A DNA stretch of 64,000 nt from an uncultured Bacteroidales bacterium (GTDB lineage Bacteria; Bacteroidota; Bacteroidia; Bacteroidales; Bacteroidaceae). The notes below the pieces were generated by a model. The model saw only the letters and a program-made list of their open reading frames with translations, was not told the DNA's origin and ran no database searches. The translations under genes and the position numbers were made by a program. This document shows positions 11,387 through 20,581 of this stretch, piece after piece. How positions within the stretch are numbered: the first letter of the stretch is position 1; each line of letters opens with the position of its first letter. The stretch spans positions 1-64,000 of the forward strand of contig CACZJU010000013.1 in the NCBI GenBank assembly GCA_902781515.1, given 5' to 3'.

Positions 11387-14300
11387 TCAATTATTGCCAT
11401 GAATGACGATTTTTTGCGTTTTTGACGTTTTTTTACTATTCCCCTGACTCATCACAACCCTGTAAAAATATATGCCAGAACACAATCGGCCACCGCCTTG
11501 CATAGTCAGGTTCCAGGGAACAACTATTGTGCCGGAGGTACTGCCCGCAGTCAGCGAACGAGACCACATACGGCGACCTGCAAAGTCGAACACCTCAATT
11601 AGAACATCACAATCCGTACCCGGCATATTGTATGTGATTAGGAAATTGGTACTTGTTATTGCAGGATTCTGGCTTGACGCTACATGCATCATCGAGGGAC
11701 GCATGGCTGGGTCAACAACAAAGCTAAGTTGTGTTGACGATGAATTGTTGAGCACATCCCAAGCACGGAACTGTAGAGTATGATGTCCTTCAGAAAGTGC
11801 AGGAATGTTATAACCAACGGTTCCGTGTGTATAATCACCGAACTCCGGCGTGTAATAATCGTTGACGATATATGTCTGAGAAACATCACCATCAACAGTG
11901 AGAAGCATATCGTGACCAAGTCCCGAACCGCTGTAGCAGAGTCCGCTGGCATCTTCCAAATGTGCCACAAAGAAAGGAGTACTGTTGACATAGTCGCCAT
12001 CCTGGAAATTCTCCGTGTTCAAATATGCGAAGATTGTTGGACCTTGAGTATCATCGCTGATTGTTGGACTTACTCCTCCCACAAGGAAGGCCTCACTATA
12101 TCCGTTTGCCTCTGTTGTATTATTCTCGTCAATAGCATAGAACACCACGCGCCCCGACTGATCGCTGTAGTTAATATCTACAGGCATTACAAAAGATATA
12201 GTGAACTTACCATTCCTTACAGAATCCTGCCCTACAAAGAGCACCTTTTCACGATTCTCGAACTGGAAGGCTCCCTTGGAGGCGTTGTCATTATTCTTAC
12301 AGACAATAGTCTCAAGATTGTCATAGACACGAGATGAAAGCGAGCCTGTGAATCCATTGAGCAACTGACCGTCAGCATCCACAAGATGTCCGCTCATGCG
12401 CACACTCTCTCCTGCTCGCAGTTGCAGAGTCGTAGCATTGTCTTTAAGCGAGATTCCATTGATGCTGTCGAGAACTACACGATTGACGGGAGCTCCAAAC
12501 GTGAGGGCTGGATCACCCAACAAGGCATATTGCAATTTGTTCTCACGATGCGAGATTTCAATATTATTGTTGATGAGATAATTTTTGGCAAGACGTATGG
12601 CATCTCCTACACGATAGCGCCGCCCTGAAGCATCACATGCAAGCAGATAGTGCATAAACCAACGGTTCATTGAGAGATTCTCGTGAGCATACACAGTACG
12701 AGCTGTTCCATAGAAAGCCACCGCTGCCCCATCCTCGTTGAGAATAGCCGTTTCACCAATATTCTCAATCTGACCGTCGAAAGGCATAACATCACAGGCA
12801 GCAGTTATCCACAATGGCAGATGAGGACTCTTAAAATCAACAAAGTCCTGAAGCAAGAGAACATATTCGTGAGACATTGCATAGGTGCTTGCATGTCCTG
12901 TGTAGTTCATCACCAAAGCACCCTCTTTCATCTGGTCCTTAATGATTTTCTTTACCTTTGGATAGGTGTTGCTTGTAAGAGTGGTAACACGGTCATAGGC
13001 ATCCCACATTACCTTGCGAACCTCCATTTCAGGATTGTCTGTTTTAATGCGTTCGGCAATATCGTCAGCCATTTCAAGATGCTGATTGTTATCTCCGTCA
13101 TCGCCCAGAATACTAATAACGTTCTTCCAATCTCCGGCATTGCTGTTAGAGAGAAAATCTATTGTCTTATCAACAACTATACGAGCGTCGTTGGCTGAGG
13201 TTACAGGAAATCTTCCCACACCTATATCCACTTTGTCATTAAGGAGTCTATTACCCTCTCCATCATCGAGAAGTCCGAAATAGTCCTCCATAACGTAGCT
13301 TTGCGTAGCACTAAAGCTATTTTCGCTCTCGAAGCAGAGCAGATAATCATTGGGATTATAGTTGCGCCACCCAGTGCTTATCATTCGGTTATCCCAAGCA
13401 CAATCGCCAAAGAGCAACAGATAACGAGGTGCAACATCCATTGACTGAGCACGGTCGTACAGCATCTTCATCAAACGCCGATAAGCCGTAGCATCTGGAG
13501 TGCCGCTTGAAAACTCGTTGTAGATATGGTCGGCAGGCACGATTGCAACACGCAGACTATCATACTTAAGATGGGCTTCGGCAAGACGTTCGGCCTGTGA
13601 CGTCAGTTTTCCGCTGGCTGGCACGATTATCACCATATCTATGCTGTCGAGAGCATGCAGGTTCTGATTATCCACATTACCCACAACTGTTGGCTGAGGG
13701 AAAGCATACGAAGGGTCGAATGCCACATATCGGAGCGAGCCGTCGTCAACTGTTGCATCATAATAGACCTGACTACTTTGAGTACCATTAACCAAGGCCG
13801 CAGGCATATTGGGCTGTCCAATGCGCATCACCTTTACATTGCTACCAATAATGCGGAAAGCCGTTGGTTGGCTTGCTGATTGCGAAAAGGCGATGAAACC
13901 ATCGTTGCCAGTCGTAAGCAGTCGGTTGTAATGGAGTGCAAGATAATCGAGATGGGCATCGTTGCCTGAGGTTGTAGTCAGGCGAATAGTCCAGTCGGGG
14001 CCCGAAGACATAGAACTGACATCTATTGTACGCTCATTCTGCGTTGCGTAGATATACTGAGAAGTGGTTCCGAGTGTGGCATCGGCAAGTGCATTGCCAT
14101 TAACCATAGTAGAAAGCGTCGTCTTTGTCTCTGCTCCGGCTGTGAAGACAATAGTCAGTTGTTCACCTCCCGTGCTGTTCTTGGTACTCAGTTTATATAC
14201 GTGATTGTTGCCGTTTGCGTAGTTAGTGCCATCGTAGAGATTGCGTCCTCCGTGATACCACGCAAACTCGTCCTTCTCGTAAAGCACATGATCAACAGTA

Positions 14301-15124
14301 GTTGTGACAGCCTCTCCGACCGGTGTTTGTTCTGCCGTTACTGTCGCCAGCGTTGCAGGCTTATCGCCCTCTGTAAGAAAATAACAGGCCTTGGTGGCAT
14401 AAGGATTGAACACACGCTTGTTGTTCTGCCAATACACCAGTCCGTTGCCCCAAAAGAGCCACGTGTTGGCATCAGCTTTATAGAGCGGAACCTCCTGAAG
14501 GTCGTCATACTCGTTGTCAGGGTTTGAATATTCGGACAGACAATAACCGCCATGACCAAAAAGCCTGATATTATCAGGATTCGTGAAGCCCATCTTCTTC
14601 AGAGCAGTACGGGTAAGACGATACATTCCGTCTTCGGTAATGGCTATCTTCACCCACTTCCCTTCACTAAGCACGCTCTTGCGTGTATATCTCTCTGCGG
14701 AAGCGCCACCAGCACCCTTTGCCTTTAGACCTTTGTTTTTAGCCTTAGGGAGTATGGTAATACTGGCACTGACGAGTTTGCGGTATTGTGAGCCCTGACG
14801 AATAATAGGCACGAATGCAATGTCGAGATAGCCTTGCTTGCGGCTCACACTGACCGACGATGACACCTGCAGTTGTTCGGATATTGGTCGTCCGATACGT
14901 TCCAGGTGGCGTGTTTCTTCGGCTGTCAAGGGAGCCCATTCGGGATATTCAATGGCTACACTATAGTCATACAGACGATAGTCAGTTTCCAAAGGTACAA
15001 CCTCTGTATAAACTGGCAAAACAGAGTCTATGCGCAACTCATCCCAATCCAGCGTTGTGATGTTCTGCGCCTTTGCAAACCCGGCTATCAACAATAATAT
15101 GAATAATATACGTTTATCGCACAT
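11387..15124 (-). CDS. porU: Type IX secretion system C25 sortase PorU
   Basis: PorU is the cell-surface cysteine protease/transpeptidase that removes the C-terminal signal of T9SS cargo and attaches cargo to surface polysaccharide. From the ATG at 15124 the product is 1245 residues, a usual length. It has a signal peptide, an N-terminal beta domain, a gingipain-like C25 domain with His744 in NYTGHAS and Cys777 in TAACDVMPFD, then Ig-like modules and a T9SS-type tail (GIYFYRVV). The frame is open further upstream but lacks a signal sequence there, so MCDKRILF is preferred. The gene overlaps the end of the FAH-family gene by 11 nt and precedes porV. The segment KAKNKGLKAKG is encoded by 7-nt repeats. 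Confidence 0.93.
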   Translation of the reverse strand: MCDKRILFILLLIAGFAKAQNITTLDWDELRIDSVLPVYTEVVPLETDYRLYDYSVAIEYPEWAPLTAEETRHLERIGRPISEQLQVSSSVSVSRKQGYLDIAFVPIIRQGSQYRKLVSASITILPKAKNKGLKAKGAGGASAERYTRKSVLSEGKWVKIAITEDGMYRLTRTALKKMGFTNPDNIRLFGHGGYCLSEYSNPDNEYDDLQEVPLYKADANTWLFWGNGLVYWQNNKRVFNPYATKACYFLTEGDKPATLATVTAEQTPVGEAVTTTVDHVLYEKDEFAWYHGGRNLYDGTNYANGNNHVYKLSTKNSTGGEQLTIVFTAGAETKTTLSTMVNGNALADATLGTTSQYIYATQNERTIDVSSMSSGPDWTIRLTTTSGNDAHLDYLALHYNRLLTTGNDGFIAFSQSASQPTAFRIIGSNVKVMRIGQPNMPAALVNGTQSSQVYYDATVDDGSLRYVAFDPSYAFPQPTVVGNVDNQNLHALDSIDMVIIVPASGKLTSQAERLAEAHLKYDSLRVAIVPADHIYNEFSSGTPDATAYRRLMKMLYDRAQSMDVAPRYLLLFGDCAWDNRMISTGWRNYNPNDYLLCFESENSFSATQSYVMEDYFGLLDDGEGNRLLNDKVDIGVGRFPVTSANDARIVVDKTIDFLSNSNAGDWKNVISILGDDGDNNQHLEMADDIAERIKTDNPEMEVRKVMWDAYDRVTTLTSNTYPKVKKIIKDQMKEGALVMNYTGHASTYAMSHEYVLLLQDFVDFKSPHLPLWITAACDVMPFDGQIENIGETAILNEDGAAVAFYGTARTVYAHENLSMNRWFMHYLLACDASGRRYRVGDAIRLAKNYLINNNIEISHRENKLQYALLGDPALTFGAPVNRVVLDSINGISLKDNATTLQLRAGESVRMSGHLVDADGQLLNGFTGSLSSRVYDNLETIVCKNNDNASKGAFQFENREKVLFVGQDSVRNGKFTISFVMPVDINYSDQSGRVVFYAIDENNTTEANGYSEAFLVGGVSPTISDDTQGPTIFAYLNTENFQDGDYVNSTPFFVAHLEDASGLCYSGSGLGHDMLLTVDGDVSQTYIVNDYYTPEFGDYTHGTVGYNIPALSEGHHTLQFRAWDVLNNSSSTQLSFVVDPAMRPSMMHVASSQNPAITSTNFLITYNMPGTDCDVLIEVFDFAGRRMWSRSLTAGSTSGTIVVPWNLTMQGGGRLCSGIYFYRVVMSQGNSKKTSKTQKIVIHGNN

Positions 15125-15731
15125 TGAACTCCAATACTTTCTTTCCTTCGAGGTAGCCCTCCAGATGATCACCCTCTTTTACAGGTCCCACGCCAACAGG
15201 TGTTCCGGTATATATGAGATCACCCATCTTCAGGGTGAAGAACCGGCTGATGAAACTTACTATCTCGTCCACCTTGAACATCATGTCAGCAGTGTGTCCC
15301 CTCTGCACTGTCTCGCCATTACGGTCGAGGTGGAAGTGCAGGTTCTGCACATCAGGATAGTTTGCCAACGGCTGCATCTCACCTATCACCGCACTGCCGT
15401 CGAATCCCTTGCTCAACTCCCATGGAAGCCCTTTCGCACGCAACCTCTGTTGCAAATCGCGGGCCGTGAAATCTATGCCCACTGTCACCTGGTCGTAGTA
15501 CCTATGTGCCCAGCGCGGCGCAATACTGCGCCCAAGTCGGCAAATCCTGACCACCAGTTCCGTCTCATACTCGCATTGCTGCGTGTATTCGGGTATGAAA
15601 AACGGCTTTCCTCCCGTCAATAACGCAGAATCGGCCTTCGTGAATATTACGGGCTCCTCTATATTTAATAACGTACCATGAAGCTCTTTATTGTGCTCCA
15701 GATAGTTCATTCCAACTGCAAATATCTTCAT
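15114..15731 (-). CDS. Fumarylacetoacetate hydrolase family protein
   Basis: This 205-residue protein has the FAH fold signature, with the metal-binding pattern ETELVVR in the middle and GDLIYTGTPVGVGP near the C-terminus. Compact members of this size act on acylpyruvates or oxaloacetate tautomers; the substrate cannot be told from sequence. It is the first gene of the unit that continues with porU, porV and ispF, and its end overlaps porU. A TATTTTTG element (15747-15740, minus) lies just upstream as a possible -7 box. Confidence 0.85.
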   Translation of the reverse strand: MKIFAVGMNYLEHNKELHGTLLNIEEPVIFTKADSALLTGGKPFFIPEYTQQCEYETELVVRICRLGRSIAPRWAHRYYDQVTVGIDFTARDLQQRLRAKGLPWELSKGFDGSAVIGEMQPLANYPDVQNLHFHLDRNGETVQRGHTADMMFKVDEIVSFISRFFTLKMGDLIYTGTPVGVGPVKEGDHLEGYLEGKKVLEFNVR

Positions 15732-15780
15732 AGTGAGAGCAAAAATACAAAAATTATAGCAGACTTAACGGGTATTTTGC

Positions 15781-15788
15781 TAAATTTG
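15781..15788 (+). promoter_or_regulatory. Possible -7 element for the fucosidase gene
   Basis: TAAATTTG matches TAnnTTTG exactly and lies 24 nt before the ATG at 15813. The -33 region does not show a good TTTG. Confidence 0.45.
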
Positions 15789-15812
15789 TGGGGACAAACC
15801 AATAAATGAGAT

Positions 15813-17426
15813 ATGAGAAAGACCATTTTTTCCCTACTCTGCCTGATGACTCTGTCAGCACCGGCACAAGAGAGTTACCGCATTCCCGTAAGCGAAGAAC
15901 ACGAGCAAATGCTGAAAGGACAGTACGAACCCACATGGCAGTCGCTTGAGACGCACCAGACACCGGAATGGTTCCGCAATGCCAAGTTCGGCATCTGGGC
16001 TCATTGGGGTGCTCAGTGCGTGGAAGGAAGTGGCGACTGGATGGCTCGCGGCCTCTATCAAGAGGGTTCCGGACAGTACAAGCACCATGTCAACAACTAC
16101 GGTCATCCTTCGGAGTTCGGATACAAGGACATCCTGCCCCTGTTCAAGGCTGAAAAGTGGAATCCCGAAGCTCTGGTAGAGCGTTACAAACGCTGTGGTG
16201 CACAGTATTTCTTTGTGCTTGGCAATCACCACGACAACTACGACCTGTGGGATTCAAAATACCAGCCTTGGAACTCGAAGAACATTGGTCCCAAACGCGA
16301 CATTCTCGACGAATGGGCAAAAGCTGCAAAGAAAGCAGGTCTGCCATTGGGTATCTCGTTCCACGCCGACCATGCATGGACTTGGTTCGAGCCCTCACAA
16401 CGCTACGACCTTGAAGGCGATAAAGCAGGCGTTTGGTACGATGGTAACCTGACTAAGGAAGACGGCAAGGGCAAATGGTGGGAAGGTCTCGACCCACAGA
16501 TGCTCTATCAGCAGAACCACCCCATGAGCAAAGGCTCCTGGGACAATGGTGCCATTCATGGTCAGTGGGACTGGAGTCACGGAGCCTGTCCTCCATCAAA
16601 GGAGTTCGTCACCAACTTCTTCGACCGCACCATTGATGCCATAAACCGATACAATCCCGACCTGATATACTTCGACGTTACTGTTCTGCCCTTCTATCCC
16701 ATCAGCGATTGCGGAATGAAGATTGCAGCCCACATGTACAACAAGAATCCACGTGCCGTAGTGTTCGGAAAGATTCTCAACGACGACCAGAAGAAAGCAC
16801 TCACTTGGGACGTAGAGCGCGGAGCTCCGAACCAAATGATTGAACAGCCTTGGCAGACCTGCAACTGCATCGGCGGCTGGCACTACGACACAGGAATCTA
16901 TCGTCGCGGCTATCGCACAGCCCAGAATATGGTAAAGCAGCTTGTGGATATCGTGTCTAAGAACGGTAACCTGCTGCTCAACATCCCATTGCGTGCCGAC
17001 GGCACCTACGACGAGAAAGCAGCCCAGTTCCTCGACGAGCTGGAGGCTTGGATGAGCCAGAACGGCGAGAGCATCTTTGGTACACGTCCCTGGGTACGTT
17101 TCGGAGAAGGTCCTGTTGCCGAGAAACCCATCAGCATCAACGCCCAAGGCTTCAACGAAGGACAGTACAATGGAATGGACAGTCGCGATATTCGTTTCAA
17201 CCAGACAAAGAAGTACCTCTACGCGACCGCTATGGGCTGGCCCGAAGACGGTAAACTCACCATCAAGTCACTGGCAAAGGGCAATCCCGACTTCAAGAAG
17301 TCCATCACCAATGTCTATCTGCTTGGTCACGGAAAGCTGAAGGCTCGTCAGACCTCCGAAGGCCTCGTCGTAGAACTGCCGCAGCCCTGCAACCGCATTG
17401 CTCCAGTACTTCGCATCACCAAGTAA
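15813..17426 (+). CDS. Secreted GH29 alpha-L-fucosidase
   Basis: The enzyme hydrolyses terminal alpha-L-fucose, as found on host mucins and milk glycans. The 537-residue protein has a signal peptide (MRKTIFSLLCLMTLSAPAQ) and a GH29 barrel. Family motifs are FGIWAHWG (about 59-66), the NHHDNYDLWDS block (about 138-148) and NPDLIYFD, where Asp288 is the likely nucleophile. A short beta-sandwich follows. It is transcribed alone and ends at a bidirectional terminator shared with tsf. The general acid is not conserved strongly enough across GH29 to assign here. Confidence 0.92.
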   Translation: MRKTIFSLLCLMTLSAPAQESYRIPVSEEHEQMLKGQYEPTWQSLETHQTPEWFRNAKFGIWAHWGAQCVEGSGDWMARGLYQEGSGQYKHHVNNYGHPSEFGYKDILPLFKAEKWNPEALVERYKRCGAQYFFVLGNHHDNYDLWDSKYQPWNSKNIGPKRDILDEWAKAAKKAGLPLGISFHADHAWTWFEPSQRYDLEGDKAGVWYDGNLTKEDGKGKWWEGLDPQMLYQQNHPMSKGSWDNGAIHGQWDWSHGACPPSKEFVTNFFDRTIDAINRYNPDLIYFDVTVLPFYPISDCGMKIAAHMYNKNPRAVVFGKILNDDQKKALTWDVERGAPNQMIEQPWQTCNCIGGWHYDTGIYRRGYRTAQNMVKQLVDIVSKNGNLLLNIPLRADGTYDEKAAQFLDELEAWMSQNGESIFGTRPWVRFGEGPVAEKPISINAQGFNEGQYNGMDSRDIRFNQTKKYLYATAMGWPEDGKLTIKSLAKGNPDFKKSITNVYLLGHGKLKARQTSEGLVVELPQPCNRIAPVLRITK

Positions 17427-17451
17427 CAATAACTAAAGTTATAGAACAACA

Positions 17452-17482
17452 AAAAGCGACTGACGATTGGTCAGCCGCTTTT
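17452..17482. terminator. Bidirectional terminator between the fucosidase gene and tsf
   Basis: A 13-bp stem with one mismatch (AAAAGCGACTGAC 17452-17464 with GTCAGCCGCTTTT 17470-17482) has A- and T-rich flanks. It serves the convergent genes ending at 17426 and 17506. Confidence 0.85.
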
Positions 17483-17505
17483 ATTTATTATTCAAGAGCT
17501 CGCGA

Positions 17506-18498
17506 TTACTCGGCGCGGAGTGTGAAGCGCTTGAAGCCAAGAACGGTGAGGTCCTTGTCAACAGACTTCAGGTACTGCTCAACGGTCTGATTCTTGTCCC
17601 AGATGTACTCCTGACTGAGCAGGCAGTTCTCCTTCAGGAACTTGTTCAGACGACCCTTGGCAATGTTCTGAACCATAGCCTCGGGCAGGTTGGCAGCCTT
17701 CTCAGCGCTAACGGTAGCGATAATCTCCTTGGCGCGGGCAACATCCTCGGCTGTAATCCAGCCCTTACCCATGTTGCTCTCCATGTGATCCTCGCTATCA
17801 ACGTGTGCGGGGTTGATGCCGGCCTTGCGCAGGGCTGCCTCAACAGCCTTGTGAACCTGCTCTTCCTTTGTCTTCTCAACGGCAACGTTGTACTCGTTGT
17901 CCTTAACCTCCTGAGGAACACCGCTTTCGTCAACGGCTACGGGAGCTGCGCTGGCAATCTGCATTGCTACGTTCTTGCCCACTGTCTCGTCCTCAACAGC
18001 CTTGCTCAATGCAACCATTGTGCACAGGCCGTTGCGGTTCATGTGGTTGTAGGTGGCAATGGCAGCAGCCTCGATGGTCTGATAGCCGTCGAGTTCCATC
18101 TTCTCACCGGTGATACCGCTACGGGCAACAACAGCGTCCTGTACGGTACCCTCGCCCATAGGAAGTGCCTTCACCTCGTCGAGGGTCTTGCACTTGTTGG
18201 CAACGGCAGCGTCCAGAATCTCCTGTGTCAGAGCCACGAAGTCAGCGTTGTTGGCAACGAAGTCGGTTTCACACTTCAAGGCGATGATGGCACCGAAACC
18301 ATTGGCAGCCTTCACCAGCACGCAACCTTCGGCAGCGTCGCGGTCGCTACGCTTTGCAGCAACGGCAGCGCCCTTTTTGCGGAGGTATGCTACAGCACCG
18401 TCCATATCGTCGCTCTCGGCCAGAGCCTTCTTACAGTCGGCCAGACCAGCGCCCGTCATTTCGCGGAGCTTCTTGATATCATTCATTGTAACTTCCAT
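17506..18498 (-). CDS. tsf: Translation elongation factor Ts
   Basis: EF-Ts recycles EF-Tu by GDP/GTP exchange. The 330-residue protein has the N-terminal UBA-like region with the signature TGAGLADCKKAL, the central TDFVANNADFV motif and the C-terminal dimerisation domain. Translation may begin at 18498 or at the in-frame ATG at 18486 (MNDIKKLREMTGAG), which fits usual EF-Ts starts better. It is the last gene of the rplM-rpsI-rpsB-tsf run and is separated from rpsB by G-rich repeat elements. Confidence 0.97.
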   Translation of the reverse strand: MEVTMNDIKKLREMTGAGLADCKKALAESDDMDGAVAYLRKKGAAVAAKRSDRDAAEGCVLVKAANGFGAIIALKCETDFVANNADFVALTQEILDAAVANKCKTLDEVKALPMGEGTVQDAVVARSGITGEKMELDGYQTIEAAAIATYNHMNRNGLCTMVALSKAVEDETVGKNVAMQIASAAPVAVDESGVPQEVKDNEYNVAVEKTKEEQVHKAVEAALRKAGINPAHVDSEDHMESNMGKGWITAEDVARAKEIIATVSAEKAANLPEAMVQNIAKGRLNKFLKENCLLSQEYIWDKNQTVEQYLKSVDKDLTVLGFKRFTLRAE

Positions 18499-18507
18499 AA
18501 TATAGCC

Positions 18508-18624
18508 TCCCCCGGCCCCTCCGAAGGAAGGGTGTGCCCATTAGTTGGGGGAAGGGCACTCATATTGTTATTTATTGTATAACTTTACCTTATCGCCCCT
18601 TCCTGGGAAGGGGTTGGGGGTAGG
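18508..18624. repeat. G/C-run dispersed repeat elements between rpsB and tsf
   Basis: The gap holds two C-run/G-run blocks: one with GAAGGAAGGG (about 18508-18555) and one with GGGAAGGGGTTGGGGGTAGG (18605-18624). Similar sequence occurs inside the tamL signal-peptide region (32180-32200) and inside cca (43301-43408). It looks like a dispersed hairpin-forming repeat rather than a gene. Confidence 0.6.
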
Positions 18625-18626
18625 CC

Positions 18627-19421
18627 TTACTCGGCAGCCTCTTCTTCGGCCTCGGCAGCGGGAGCCTCTTCAGCCTCTTCGGCGTTGTCGTCCTTCTTGC
18701 TGGCAGCAGCGGCATCGGCGTCAGCCTTCTCCACCTTGCGCTCCTCGAGACCCTCGCTGATAGCAGCGCAGCAAGCGTCGAGAACAGCCTCGATACTCTT
18801 TGCAGAGTCGTCGTTTGCGGGGATTACGAAGTCAACGTTGTCGGGGTTAGAGTTAGTGTCAACCATAGCGAACACGGGGATACCCAGACGGTTAGCCTCG
18901 CGAACAGCAATCTGCTCCTTCAGCACGTCAACAACGAACAGTGCGCTGGGCAGACGGTTCAGGTCGGCGATAGAACCGAGGTTCTTCTCCAGCTTAGCGC
19001 GCTGGCGAGTAACCTGCAGCAGCTCGCGCTTAGAGAGGTTGCTATATGTGCCGTCAGCAATCAGCTTGTCGATGGTAGACATCTTCTTCACAGCCTTGCG
19101 GATTGTGGGGAAGTTAGTCAGCATACCACCGGGCCAGCGCTCGATTACATAAGGCATGTTAATAGATGTAGCCTTCTCGGCTATCACGGTCTTGGCCTGT
19201 TTCTTCGTAGCAACGAACAGGATCTTCTTGCCACTCTTGGCAATTTGCTTCAAGGCTTCAGCAGCCTCGTCAACCTTGGCAACAGTCTTGTGCAGGTCGA
19301 TAATATGAATGCCATTACGCTCCATGAAGATGTAAGGAGCCATAGCGGGATTCCACTTTCTCTTGAGGTGGCCAAAGTGACAGCCTGCCTCCAGAAGTTG
19401 GTCAAAATTTGTTCTTGACAT
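18627..19421 (-). CDS. rpsB: 30S ribosomal protein S2
   Basis: S2 is a late-assembling small-subunit protein. The 264-residue product begins with the family pattern LLEAGCHFGHLKRKWNP and contains RWPGGMLTNFPTI and GIPVFAMVDTNSNPD. The C-terminus carries an unusually acidic Ala/Glu-rich tail of about 35 residues. It follows rpsI after a 127-nt gap with a likely S2 leader structure and precedes tsf, the common order in bacteria. Confidence 0.98.
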   Translation of the reverse strand: MSRTNFDQLLEAGCHFGHLKRKWNPAMAPYIFMERNGIHIIDLHKTVAKVDEAAEALKQIAKSGKKILFVATKKQAKTVIAEKATSINMPYVIERWPGGMLTNFPTIRKAVKKMSTIDKLIADGTYSNLSKRELLQVTRQRAKLEKNLGSIADLNRLPSALFVVDVLKEQIAVREANRLGIPVFAMVDTNSNPDNVDFVIPANDDSAKSIEAVLDACCAAISEGLEERKVEKADADAAAASKKDDNAEEAEEAPAAEAEEEAAE

Positions 19422-19548
19422 AAATTCTTTCTTTAATAAATTGTTTACTTTCTTTTTTAATCTTTTTGTTAGATCAACTCGCGGGTAGTCCCCCGATTAA
19501 TAGGAGTCGAGCGAGTTTAGATACTAAACAGTTTGCAACGCAGTTGCA
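19422..19548 (-). promoter_or_regulatory. Candidate S2 (rpsB) leader RNA
   Basis: On the minus strand the gap holds a 7-bp stem AACTCGC (19517-19511) with GCGAGTT (19482-19476), enclosing a segment with GGGGGACTACCC. An upstream GCAAC...GTTGC hairpin (19547-19535) lies just past the rpsI stop. Autoregulatory leaders upstream of rpsB are known in bacteria; this assignment is from position and pairing only. Confidence 0.5.
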
Positions 19549-19935
19549 TTAACGCTTACTGAACTGGAAGCGACGACGAGCCTTTGGACGACCCGGCTTC
19601 TTACGCTCAACCTCACGGCTATCGCGAGTCATAAAGCCTTCGGCACGCAGTGCCTTCTTGTCCTCGGCGTTGATTTTCACCAGAGCGCGGGCAATAGCCA
19701 GACGCAGAGCCTGAGACTGACCAGTGTAGCCACCGCCAGTGAGGTTCACCTTGATGTCGTACTTCTCTGCGGCGTCAAGAGCTGCCAGAGGCTGCTTTAC
19801 AACGAACTGCAGGATGCTGCTGGGAAAATATTCTGTGATGTCACGCTTGTTGATGGTAATCTTACCCGAACCCTCAGTAACATAGATACGGGCAACGGCG
19901 CTCTTACGGCGACCAAGTGCATTAACTACTTCCAT
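19549..19935 (-). CDS. rpsI: 30S ribosomal protein S9
   Basis: The 128-residue protein matches S9 from start to end: ALGRRKSAVARIY at the N-terminus, GGGYTGQSQALRLAIARAL in the centre, and the basic tail KARRRFQFSKR that reaches the decoding centre tRNAs. It lies 9 nt after rplM, the usual rplM-rpsI pair. Confidence 0.98.
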   Translation of the reverse strand: MEVVNALGRRKSAVARIYVTEGSGKITINKRDITEYFPSSILQFVVKQPLAALDAAEKYDIKVNLTGGGYTGQSQALRLAIARALVKINAEDKKALRAEGFMTRDSREVERKKPGRPKARRRFQFSKR

Positions 19936-19944
19936 CTTTCCTTA

Positions 19945-20406
19945 TTATTTGTAGTTATTAATATCAATTGTCTTGGGGCTCTGAGCTTCGTGCTTGTGCT
20001 CGCTGCCTTCGTAAATGTAAAGATTTGCAATCAGGCGGTCTGCCAGCTTGTTCTTGGGCAGCATACCCTTCACAACCTTGCGGATGAGCTTCTCAGCACC
20101 GTTCTTCTTTGCAAGGATTGTTGCAGGAGTAGATTCCTTCTGACCACCGGGATAACCAGAGTAGCGCAGATATACGCGGTCGGTCATCTTCTGACCGGTC
20201 AGGGCAATCTTCTCGGCATTTACGATAATCACGTTGTCGCCGCAATCCACATGAGGTGTGAAGTTGGGCTTGTACTTACCTCTCAACATTTTTGCCACCT
20301 TAGTGCACAGACGGCCCAGCACCTGATCGGTAGCATCAACTACTACCCACTCCTTGGTTGCGGTCACCTTGTTCACGTTAGTGGTCTTCTGACTTAATGT
20401 GTCCAT
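19945..20406 (-). CDS. rplM: 50S ribosomal protein L13
   Basis: L13 is an early-assembly large-subunit protein. The 153-residue product has the L13 patterns VVDATDQVLGRL, VDCGDNVIIVNA and RYSGYPGG, and the length is normal. It is the first gene of the ribosomal run. A perfect Bacteroidetes promoter lies about 145 nt upstream, leaving a structured leader. Confidence 0.98.
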   Translation of the reverse strand: MDTLSQKTTNVNKVTATKEWVVVDATDQVLGRLCTKVAKMLRGKYKPNFTPHVDCGDNVIIVNAEKIALTGQKMTDRVYLRYSGYPGGQKESTPATILAKKNGAEKLIRKVVKGMLPKNKLADRLIANLYIYEGSEHKHEAQSPKTIDINNYK

Positions 20407-20543
20407 TTTTGTTTTTTGTTCGTTTACTACGTTTTACTTTTCTTTTCACTTTTCTGTGATTCACAAACCACTCGCCCAGGCCAATGGAAACGAGCTATTT
20501 ACACACAGATTTGGGCACTTTTTACGGCGCCCTGATAATAATC
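20407..20543 (-). promoter_or_regulatory. Candidate L13 leader RNA
   Basis: The predicted 5' UTR of rplM on the minus strand can fold with TCTGTG (20509-20504) pairing CACAGA (20458-20453). This encloses a CTCG/CGAG stem (20494-20491 with 20474-20471). A structured leader directly before rplM suggests autoregulation by L13. I did not fold it by computation. Confidence 0.5.
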
Positions 20544-20549
20544 GGCTTG

Positions 20550-20581
20550 CAAAAGTAGTGAAAATCGGGCGCATGACCAAA
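20550..20581 (-). promoter_or_regulatory. Promoter of the rplM-rpsI-rpsB-tsf run
   Basis: TTTG (20581-20578) is followed after 20 nt by TACTTTTG (20557-20550) on the minus strand. This is a full consensus match. The -33 box overlaps the left arm of the inverted repeat at 20579. Confidence 0.8.

Noticed and set aside
15125-15172. Upstream extension of porU by 16 codons
   Set aside because: It would overlap the FAH-family gene further and place residues before a clear signal peptide. The ATG at 15124 is preferred.
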